Part shown: positions 1 through 5,909 of the stretch, in pieces
How the letters are laid out: each line of letters starts with the position of its first letter
Position numbering within the stretch: the stretch's first letter is position 1
Assembly: GCA_029881615.1 (NCBI GenBank)
Contig: JAOUMF010000085.1
Coordinates: forward strand, 1 to 7,565
Reading direction: 5' to 3'
DNA: 7,565 nt
Source: Alphaproteobacteria bacterium
Lineage (GTDB): Bacteria; Pseudomonadota; Alphaproteobacteria; UBA8366; JADFVY01
Program-made: the position numbers and the translations under genes
Notes under the pieces: generated by a model
What the model saw: only the letters and a program-made list of their open reading frames with translations
Database searches by the model: none
Told to the model about the DNA's origin: nothing

Positions 1-390
1 CCCCTTGCTTGCCAGGAAGCCGCCAAGTCCCCCGGGCGCCAGTTTGTTTTCACGTTCCATGTTGGCGAGAACTTCGTCGATGCCGCGCTTTTTCGCCACA
101 AGACCGGCGGCCTTGGCGGCTTGCAGCTGCAGGGCTTCGTCGATCATCATTTTCAGAACTCGCGGTCGCAAATCCCGGGCTGCTTGCGGCGTCCGCGGCA
201 TGCCGGTGGCGAACATCACCAGATTGGTTCTGTGGGCCAGATCGACCGTGGATATGGAATCCTCGTTGACCACTGCCGCGATTGACGCCTCGTCCTGCGC
301 CAGCGAGGGGGCGCAGGCGGCAAAGACTGTCAGGAATGTCAACAAACGCAACAGAGTGCGGCCTTTGTTGGGAAAAGGAAAATCCTCCAC
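1..390 (-). CDS. surA: SurA periplasmic chaperone / peptidyl-prolyl isomerase, N-terminal part (cut by window edge)
   Basis: Only the first 130 codons are present; the gene runs off the left edge without a stop. SurA escorts unfolded outer-membrane proteins across the periplasm, and LptD, encoded just upstream, is a known client in E. coli. I chose the GTG at 388-390 because an AGGA lies 5 nt upstream and the frame then opens with a signal peptide. That peptide has basic residues at K9 and R11, a hydrophobic core at about 13-25 and a likely SLA|Q cut after A31. The mature start (IAAVVNEDSIST, residues 37-48) is the usual SurA N-domain opening, followed by a helical stretch with MIDEALQLQAA (82-92). 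The segment ending in LAPGGLGGFL (117-126) fits the end of the N-domain. The catalytic parvulin domains would lie beyond the window. The gene starts 17 nt after the lptD stop, so it is probably the fourth gene of that operon. Cys26 preceded by FAA weakly resembles a lipobox. Confidence 0.88.
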   Translation of the reverse strand, partial: MEDFPFPNKGRTLLRLLTFLTVFAACAPSLAQDEASIAAVVNEDSISTVDLAHRTNLVMFATGMPRTPQAARDLRPRVLKMMIDEALQLQAAKAAGLVAKKRGIDEVLANMERENKLAPGGLGGFLASKG

Positions 391-395
391 TTATG

Positions 396-399
396 TCCT
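396..399 (-). promoter_or_regulatory. Ribosome binding site deciding the surA GTG start
   Basis: Read on the minus strand this is AGGA, 5 nt before the GTG at 388-390. It lies in the short gap after the lptD stop. The only ATG nearby (411-409, overlapping the lptD stop) is in frame but runs into TAA after six codons, so it cannot start surA. Confidence 0.55.
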
Positions 400-407
400 G
401 CCTTTTA

Positions 408-2609
408 TCATGGTTGAGCCTGCTCAACGGACACGTTGCCGAGACTCTTTAAAACTATCTCGATCGAGAAAACGGTTTCTTCTTCCACGTCGACGCTTTT
501 GGTGAAATCGCGCCGGAACGTAGCTGCCAGCCTGAAACATTCATCTTCGTATGTTATTCCCGCGCCATATTCAAGAGGGCCACCATCCCTGGTCAGATCC
601 CTCCGGGTATTCATGTCGATCGACCAATAGTCGGTAAGTTGCGAGGAAAGTTTTGCGTTCAACTCTTCACGGTCCGGATACAGGCCATTGGAGGCCTCGG
701 CAGTAATATATATGTGGTCGCCGGTAACTCGCAATGACGGGGGGCCTATGGCGACACTGGTTTCGCCGCGGAGCAGTTCGAAATTTTGTTCGGCCAGGCG
801 GAACCTGTATAACAAATCCATATATTTATCAGGCGATATCAGCAGTCGGCCTACATAGTCCGACTTGCCATTATGCAGGTCGCTGGTGTCGCCGATGTTG
901 GCATCGTTGTCGAGGCGATAGCTTTGTCCGAAAAAGCTGGTTACCCGACCGCCATGTTCGCCATAAAGTCCTGCTTTCAACCCGTAGACCGCACGCTGGC
1001 CCGTGTCGACACGATCCAGTCCGGGGATCTGGTCCTCGCTGAACAGGTTGGTGTCGTCCAGTTCCACAACGACGCTATCTTCCTGGGGAATTTCAAACGG
1101 ATTGCCGTTGTTCGGCGCTGCTATAAATGCGGCGACGGGTTCGATTACCTGCCGTATGCCCCGATTGCCACGCACGAAGGGGTAGCGCATTTCGATCATC
1201 GCGCGCGGAATTGCACGACCTGCCAGTACATTGCTTTCTTCCTGGGCGCCGACCAGAATTCGGTCCATATGATAACCATCCGCCTGGAGAGAGGCGGAAA
1301 ATGTTGTAGCGAGCCCGTAATCCGATATGAAAGGAATGGCGTACCCGCCCTTGAGAGACAGCCGTCTGGTATTCGGGCCAATGTCGCGCATGGTCGAGCG
1401 AAAATTGGCATCCAGGCTCCATCGTCCGCCGATGCCGTCTGCTTCGGAAAGGTAGTTATGGTCGAAGGACGGTAGGATGATGGGCTCTTCTTCCGGATCG
1501 GTCAGGCGTAAATCCTGGTATCCGAATATATTGCCGGCGCTGTAAGTGCGGCCGTGGAAACCCTCGATGAACGCCACGCTTTCCAGCGTTTCACCAAATT
1601 CACCAAAAAAGCCGTAGCGGTCCAAATAGGTAGGGTCGGAGGCCCGGCGATAGTCGAATCCGGTGCGCCAGTTGTCGTTTAGCGAGAATATCCCCTCGGC
1701 GAACAGATGTCCGCGGGTGACGTCTTGTTCTATGATCGGACTGATCAGATCGCCTGTTTCACGATCGGCCTTTGTGCCGCTTCCCGAAATTTCAATCAGG
1801 CCGTTGTTGAAACGTTGCCTGTATTCCAGCGCCAGAATTGGTGGTTCCTTGACGGTTACGATCGGTTCAATCGTCATGTCTATGCTGTCGTTAAAGACAA
1901 TAAACAGCGGAACTCTCAGAAAACCACCAAATACCAGGCTGGATCCCATCCGCGGTGTCAGCACACCGCTCCGCCGTTCGACCGTTGGGTCGGGATGGGT
2001 AAGGTAGGGCGTGTAGAATACTGGTACCCCAAATAACTCCAGCCAGGCGTTGGTGTAGTTGACGTCCTGTGCTTGCTGATCATGGATGATGGTGCTGGCC
2101 TTTAATTGCCATAGTGGCGGGCGTTCCGGGTCTTCCTCGCATACCGCGCAAGGCGAATATACCGCTTTGCGCATGATGGTCTTGCGGCCATCGATGCGGC
2201 GTGCGCCATTGGCGGCAAAACGGCTGTCATCGGCCAGAAGGAGCCTGATGTTTTCAATCACGCCGCTGCGCAATTCATCGTTCAGTTCGACATACTCGGC
2301 AAAGACTACCTCGCCGTTGGGTTCCAGCAATGTGACGTTGCCCGATGCGATTACGCTATCGTCGTCGCGGTTATAGCGGACGCTGTCGGCCAGCATGATG
2401 CGTTCGCCATAGGCAACCTCTACATTGCCCGTGGCAAAGACCGTGTTCAGCGATTCGTCATAAGAAATTTCATCGGCCGAAATTACGGCTTGCTCAAGTT
2501 TTTGGGTGCCGGTCTGGTCGGCGTCCGGCATTTCCTGGGCAATCGCCGGCAGGCTGCCGGCGAGGAACGCCAGCAAGCACGTTGCCAGGTGGCGCTTGGC
2601 GCGGCTCAT
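408..2609 (-). CDS. lptD: LPS-assembly protein LptD (outer-membrane LPS translocon)
   Basis: LptD forms the outer-membrane beta-barrel that, with the lipoprotein LptE, receives LPS from the periplasmic Lpt bridge and inserts it into the outer leaflet. The 733-residue product starts with a signal peptide (basic RAKRH at 3-7, hydrophobic 8-20, AIA|Q cut after A24). An OstA/LptA-like beta-jellyroll follows at about 41-200, with repeating units such as TVFATGNVEV (56-65) and SVIASGNVTL (85-94). From about 205 the barrel begins, with the family signature HPDPTVERRSGVLTPR (205-220), and continues to the C-terminus. The length is normal for the family. The mature protein has three cysteines: C154 and C157 as a CxxC pair, and C691 near the end. 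E. coli LptD has four. The ATG overlaps the lptG stop in TGATG and is preceded by GGAGG at 7-nt spacing, so translation is probably coupled. The product needs SurA, whose gene follows. Identification is secure; the disulfide pattern is inferred. Confidence 0.96.
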   Translation of the reverse strand: MSRAKRHLATCLLAFLAGSLPAIAQEMPDADQTGTQKLEQAVISADEISYDESLNTVFATGNVEVAYGERIMLADSVRYNRDDDSVIASGNVTLLEPNGEVVFAEYVELNDELRSGVIENIRLLLADDSRFAANGARRIDGRKTIMRKAVYSPCAVCEEDPERPPLWQLKASTIIHDQQAQDVNYTNAWLELFGVPVFYTPYLTHPDPTVERRSGVLTPRMGSSLVFGGFLRVPLFIVFNDSIDMTIEPIVTVKEPPILALEYRQRFNNGLIEISGSGTKADRETGDLISPIIEQDVTRGHLFAEGIFSLNDNWRTGFDYRRASDPTYLDRYGFFGEFGETLESVAFIEGFHGRTYSAGNIFGYQDLRLTDPEEEPIILPSFDHNYLSEADGIGGRWSLDANFRSTMRDIGPNTRRLSLKGGYAIPFISDYGLATTFSASLQADGYHMDRILVGAQEESNVLAGRAIPRAMIEMRYPFVRGNRGIRQVIEPVAAFIAAPNNGNPFEIPQEDSVVVELDDTNLFSEDQIPGLDRVDTGQRAVYGLKAGLYGEHGGRVTSFFGQSYRLDNDANIGDTSDLHNGKSDYVGRLLISPDKYMDLLYRFRLAEQNFELLRGETSVAIGPPSLRVTGDHIYITAEASNGLYPDREELNAKLSSQLTDYWSIDMNTRRDLTRDGGPLEYGAGITYEDECFRLAATFRRDFTKSVDVEEETVFSIEIVLKSLGNVSVEQAQP

Positions 2610-3691
2610 CAGCCATCCTCCAGATGAAAGACCATTGCCATCGCCAGCATCGTTGCCAGGGCGGCCGGGCTCCAGGCCGCCATTACCGCGGGCAAGTTGG
2701 CCGAAAGCCCCATCGCATGAATCACATCCGACATGAAGTAGAGCAGAAAACTGCAGATCACACCGGCGCCGATGGTGCGAGAGGCGCTGGTGCGCGTGCC
2801 GATCTTGAGGGTAAATACGGCGGCGAAAAGAACCATCGCGCCCAGCGTCAGCGGCATGGCCAGCAGGCTATGCCAGTAAAGCCGGTGCCGGTGGCCCGAA
2901 AACCCCGCCGCCTCAAGCGCATCGAGAAAGCCCGGGATGGCCCAAAAGGATAGCGTTTCGGGCGACGCGAAACTGTTTGCTATCTTGTCGGGTGTCAGGT
3001 CCGTATCGATTCGGTATTCGTCGACATGTTGGCGCGGATCATCCAGCGTGGACAGGTTGGCATTCCGGATTTGCCAGTAACCATCCCTCAACACCGCGCT
3101 TTCCGCGTCTATTCGCTTGATAAACCTGTCGGGGTTTTCAAATACGAAAAAGATGACTGTCAGCAGTTCCGCACCGTCCATGGCAATGCGCTGGGCGTTG
3201 ATTACGGTTTGTCCGCCATCGTTTCCCTGGCGCAGCCAGACACCGGTCGGTGAAACCGACAGGCGGCTGCTTGTATGGCGCAGATATTCGGCATCGACCT
3301 GTTCAAAACGAGCCAGCATCGACGATGCCAACGGGTTGAATACCGTTGTCTGGATGCCGCCGATAACAAATCCGATGAATACGGCGGGTAACAGGAACTG
3401 CCAGGCAGAAATGCCTGCCGACCGCGCGACTACCAGTTCGTTGGAGCGCGACAGTCGCCAGAAGGCCATCATCGAGCCAAACAAAATGATAAAGGGCAGT
3501 GTTTTCTGGAACAGGAAGGGCAATTGCAATATTGCCAATTCCATGGCCAATCCCGCCTGGCCGGATGCCCGACGCAACTGTTCCACGAAACTCAGCAGGA
3601 ATACCAGGCTGCTCAAGCCGACCGCCATAATGGCCAGCCAAACGATAAGCTGGCGTGCGATATAGGCCGATAGTGTTGGTGACAAATGCAT
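2609..3691 (-). CDS. lptG: LPS export ABC transporter permease LptG
   Basis: LptG pairs with LptF and two LptB ATPases in the inner membrane to extract LPS and push it onto the LptC-LptA bridge. The 360-residue product has the family layout. Three N-terminal membrane helices lie at about 12-33, 57-80 and 98-118, then a periplasmic beta-jellyroll at about 120-270, then three C-terminal helices at about 272-294, 306-324 and 332-355. The segment NELVVARSAGISAWQF (84-99), between helices 2 and 3, corresponds to the coupling helix that contacts LptB. I call it LptG rather than LptF by gene order (second permease, directly before lptD) and by its shorter, LptG-like ending. The ATG lies 2 nt after the lptF stop; no strong Shine-Dalgarno is visible, so its translation may depend on lptF. 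No lptB, lptC or lptA is present in the window. Those are usually encoded elsewhere in this bacterial class. Confidence 0.94.
   Translation of the reverse strand: MHLSPTLSAYIARQLIVWLAIMAVGLSSLVFLLSFVEQLRRASGQAGLAMELAILQLPFLFQKTLPFIILFGSMMAFWRLSRSNELVVARSAGISAWQFLLPAVFIGFVIGGIQTTVFNPLASSMLARFEQVDAEYLRHTSSRLSVSPTGVWLRQGNDGGQTVINAQRIAMDGAELLTVIFFVFENPDRFIKRIDAESAVLRDGYWQIRNANLSTLDDPRQHVDEYRIDTDLTPDKIANSFASPETLSFWAIPGFLDALEAAGFSGHRHRLYWHSLLAMPLTLGAMVLFAAVFTLKIGTRTSASRTIGAGVICSFLLYFMSDVIHAMGLSANLPAVMAAWSPAALATMLAMAMVFHLEDG
2617..2621 (-). promoter_or_regulatory. Strong ribosome binding site of lptD inside the lptG 3' end
   Basis: The minus strand reads GGAGG here, 7 nt before the lptD ATG at 2607-2609. 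It lies within the last codons of lptG. With the TGATG stop/start overlap it supports both the chosen lptD start and translational coupling. Confidence 0.65.
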
Positions 3692-3693
3692 GG

Positions 3694-4842
3694 TTATTCG
3701 TCCGCCGCCGCGTTGGCGATGGGGGCGCCTCTGTTTTTCCCCAATCTCTTGCGTCGCGACGCCGGGCCGATGGCGTAATAACCGACCAGGATAGGCAGGC
3801 TGACATTGACATATAGTAATGGAATTAGACGGATGTCGTCGCTGGCAATGTTAAAGATGGATATGCTGATACTGTAGAATATGACGACCAGAAGCGCAGT
3901 TGAAAATATCCGCCAGTTCTGTCCGCGGCGGCTGAAATCTCCCGATAGAAGCACCGACAGCCCCATCAATACGAACCCAAGGGAAAGCAGGGGCGACACT
4001 AAGCGGCTGTGGCCTTCCGCCCTGTATTTTTCGTAAGATTTGCCATAATGCTCGTCGGCACGCAGTGCCGGATCGAAAAGTTCCCACAGAAACATTTCTT
4101 CGGGTTTGCGTTTGCGCCCCGCCGGAACCGGACCGCTGGTAATATTCATGTCAAAGGTTTGTTTCTCAAACTGCAGGAACGAGATACTTCCATCCTTACG
4201 GTTGATCTGCTGTCTGTTCCCCTCGATCAGTACCAGCCTCGGGCCGCTTTCCGTGCTGATCAACCGGCCTTCATGCGCCAGGTAGGTAACCGGTTCGTCC
4301 GGATCCCGCCCGTCATGGACCAGGATACCATTTAGCACTCCCGCGCCATGCCGTTCGCGCACGAAGATCGTGATTTTCGATGGCAAGGTGTTAAAGGTGC
4401 CCTCCTGCAATAACATCGAGGAGTAATCCGAACTGATGGAATAGCGTAAATCGGAAAATTCGCGGAACGATACCGGCAGCAGATATATATTCAGTGCATA
4501 GGCGACTAGCGCAGTCACCAGCGCCAGCCTGATCGCCGGCCGCGCGAGCCTGAAATTGCTATAGCCAGCGGCGCGCAACACGATCAGTTCGCGGTCGGCG
4601 ATCAGCCTGTTATACACATAGACTGCCGCGATAACGCAGGCGAACGGCAGTATCAGCGTAATGAAACGGGGCGTGATCAACATTGCCAGCCACAGGAATT
4701 CGGTGATCGGCAGGCCGCGATTGACGACCATGTCGACGAACCGTAGCGACTGCGTCAGCCAAATGACAAAGCTCAACACCACCGTCACGAAAATCATGAC
4801 GAATGCCGTCTGCCGGAAAATATAAGTCGAAATGCTGTTCAT
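3694..4842 (-). CDS. lptF: LPS export ABC transporter permease LptF
   Basis: LptF is the partner permease of LptG in the LptB2FG complex. The 382-residue product has membrane helices at about 12-32, 48-78 and 102-124, a periplasmic jellyroll at about 125-280, and three more helices at about 282-300, 310-332 and 338-358. The segment DRELIVLRAAGYSNFRLARP (83-102) is the conserved cytoplasmic coupling region next to helix 3. It ends in a basic cytoplasmic tail of about 24 residues (RRKRLGKNR at 363-371). It is the first gene of the minus-strand operon and faces the divergent plus-strand genes. The ATG at 4840-4842 opens directly with the conserved start MNSISTYIFRQ. There is no convincing Shine-Dalgarno before it, and the candidate -10 box ends only 9 nt upstream, so the message may have little or no leader. 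Confidence 0.95.
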   Translation of the reverse strand: MNSISTYIFRQTAFVMIFVTVVLSFVIWLTQSLRFVDMVVNRGLPITEFLWLAMLITPRFITLILPFACVIAAVYVYNRLIADRELIVLRAAGYSNFRLARPAIRLALVTALVAYALNIYLLPVSFREFSDLRYSISSDYSSMLLQEGTFNTLPSKITIFVRERHGAGVLNGILVHDGRDPDEPVTYLAHEGRLISTESGPRLVLIEGNRQQINRKDGSISFLQFEKQTFDMNITSGPVPAGRKRKPEEMFLWELFDPALRADEHYGKSYEKYRAEGHSRLVSPLLSLGFVLMGLSVLLSGDFSRRGQNWRIFSTALLVVIFYSISISIFNIASDDIRLIPLLYVNVSLPILVGYYAIGPASRRKRLGKNRGAPIANAAADE

Positions 4843-4851
4843 ATATGCTGC

Positions 4852-4880
4852 AATCTATAAGACGATATCCTTGAAGGCAA
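4852..4880 (-). promoter_or_regulatory. Candidate sigma70-type promoter for lptF-lptG-lptD-surA
   Basis: On the minus strand TTGCCT (4875-4880) is followed after 17 nt by TAGATT (4852-4857). An overlapping TATAGA (4854-4859) would give a 15-nt spacer. Each box matches consensus at four of six positions. Transcription would begin only a few bases before the lptF ATG. It is a weak match and only a prediction. Confidence 0.3.
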
Positions 4881-4948
4881 AAACGTTTTCCCTGCATTTG
4901 GATACCTTTGCAGTCGATTTTTCATCGGTTCGTGTCATGTTATTAACG

Positions 4949-4977
4949 TTGCCTAAGCCTTTGTCGGGTTATTTGAT
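4949..4977 (+). promoter_or_regulatory. Candidate promoter for the DPA genes
   Basis: TTGCCT (4949-4954) is followed after 17 nt by TTTGAT (4972-4977), four of six matches each. The -35-like box is identical to the one proposed for lptF in the opposite direction. The 5' leader would be about 50 nt. An alternative is the extended -10-like TGTTATTAA at 4938-4946. Neither is strong. Confidence 0.22.
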
Positions 4978-5033
4978 GCGGGTACCGTCGGCAATTCAAT
5001 GTCGGCCATGGGATTTCAGGGATCAATATTAAG

Positions 5034-5900
5034 ATGGCCTTGCCACCGATCATCAGGCTTTTCCGGCCGAAACAATGGATCAAGAACGGCTTCGTCGCCG
5101 CGCCGCTGTTCTTTACCCCGGATAAGGTGACCGCGGCCAGCCTTCTGGATGTACTGGCCGGTTTTGCCGTACTCTGTATGGTGGCCAGCGCGGTGTACTG
5201 CCTGAATGACTTGCGCGATGCCGAGGGCGACCGCAATCATCCGGTTAAAAAGAATCGGCCGATAGCGTCGGGTGCGGTGTCCCCCGCCGTCGCCAGGGTC
5301 ATGATCGGGCTGCTGCTGGCTAGCGGCCTGGTTTTGGGGGCATGGCGAATCCCCGTGATATTGTGGGTGGTCGGCGTCTATTTTGCCGTCAATATCGCCT
5401 ATACGCTGCGTTTGAAGCATATCGCCATCCTCGATGTACTGATTGTTGCCTTTGGTTTTGTCTTGCGGGTAGAAGCCGGTGCGCTGATCATCGACATCGT
5501 GCCAAGCGCCTGGATTCTGATCGTCACCGGGCTGCTGGCGCTGTTTATCGCGCTGGCCAAGCGGCGCGACGATATCGTACGCGACCTGGGCGCCGGCCAC
5601 CGGAAGAGCCTGGACGGCTATACCTTGCCTTTTCTGGATTCCAGCTTGATGGCGGTATTGTCTACATTGCTGGTATCCTATCTGATCTTCACCACCGACC
5701 AGGCGGTGATGGCCCGCCTGGGCAGCGAGCAGCTTTATTTCACGGGGCCTTTCGTGATCGCCGGTGTGTTGCGCTATCTTCAACTCACCATGGTTTACGA
5801 GCGCTCGGGCTCGCCCACTGACCTGGTCTATCGCGACCTCGGCCTGCAGCTCAGCGTCGCTGGCTGGCTCACCACTTTCGTTTGGCTGCTTTACCTGTAG
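5034..5900 (+). CDS. UbiA-family polyprenyl-phosphate phosphoribosyltransferase (Rv3806c type)
   Basis: The likely reaction is transfer of 5-phosphoribose from PRPP to decaprenyl (polyprenyl) phosphate in the inner membrane, the first committed step to the lipid-linked arabinose donor DPA. The 288-residue product is strongly hydrophobic, with the helix-rich UbiA layout. It starts with the subfamily motif RPKQWIKN (11-18). The first aspartate-rich motif is NDLRDAEGDRNHP (58-70; N58, D59, D62, D66), followed by RPIASG (75-80). A second motif region runs from YTLRLKH (123-129) to D134, and KRRDDI (176-181) and RKSLDGYT (190-197) follow. These blocks match what I recall of M. tuberculosis Rv3806c better than quinone or heme prenyltransferases. 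The adjoining DprE1- and DprE2-like genes support that choice. The ATG at 5034 has an AGGGA 11 nt upstream, which is long spacing. It is the first gene of the plus-strand operon and ends 9 nt before the next. The least certain point is the exact lipid acceptor. Confidence 0.88.
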   Translation: MALPPIIRLFRPKQWIKNGFVAAPLFFTPDKVTAASLLDVLAGFAVLCMVASAVYCLNDLRDAEGDRNHPVKKNRPIASGAVSPAVARVMIGLLLASGLVLGAWRIPVILWVVGVYFAVNIAYTLRLKHIAILDVLIVAFGFVLRVEAGALIIDIVPSAWILIVTGLLALFIALAKRRDDIVRDLGAGHRKSLDGYTLPFLDSSLMAVLSTLLVSYLIFTTDQAVMARLGSEQLYFTGPFVIAGVLRYLQLTMVYERSGSPTDLVYRDLGLQLSVAGWLTTFVWLLYL

Positions 5901-5904
5901 GGGA
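5899..5904 (+). promoter_or_regulatory. Ribosome binding site favouring a TTG start for the DprE1-like gene
   Basis: AGGGGA overlaps the prenyltransferase stop codon (TAG, 5898-5900) and lies 5 nt before TTG at 5910-5912. The first in-frame ATG, at 5925-5927, would be 20 nt from it, too far for normal initiation. The next gene has the same AGGGGA before its start. Confidence 0.5.
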
Positions 5905-5909
5905 ATAAT

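Larger units (their letters stand above)
4843..5033. other. Divergent intergenic region between the LPS-export operon and the DPA genes
   Basis: These 191 bp separate lptF (minus) from the prenyltransferase gene (plus), so both promoters should lie here. Two palindromic cores are visible: aaaacgtttt at 4880-4889 and aacgtt at 4945-4950. Each directly abuts a TTGCCT that reads outward toward its own gene. I see no convincing small gene, tRNA or terminator. Confidence 0.6.

Noticed and set aside
50..427. 125-codon minus-strand frame starting inside the lptD 3' end
   Set aside because: It is out of frame with the SurA-like protein, which has the signal peptide, ribosome site and conserved N-domain. 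The residues here are not family-like.
873..1475. 200-codon plus-strand open frame inside lptD
   Set aside because: It lies antisense within the conserved barrel-coding part of lptD and shows no signal peptide, domain or credible ribosome site.
4832..5032. 66-codon plus-strand frame (or its inner ATG at 4938) ending 1 nt before the prenyltransferase start, as a possible leader peptide
   Set aside because: The spacing is suggestive, but the frame starts antisense within lptF, has no clear ribosome site and covers the proposed promoters. No attenuator-like hairpin is visible.
5016..5783. 255-codon minus-strand open frame opposite the prenyltransferase gene
   Set aside because: Its translation is Gln-, His- and Asp-rich and low in complexity, the mirror of membrane-helix codons. 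It has no domain, and the sense gene explains the region.
5034..5900. Assignment of the UbiA-family gene to ubiquinone synthesis (4-hydroxybenzoate prenyltransferase) or heme O synthase
   Set aside because: The RPKQWIKN start, the ND-rich motif with DRNHP, and the RKSLDGYT block fit the phosphoribosyltransferase subgroup. The two neighbours act on its expected product.
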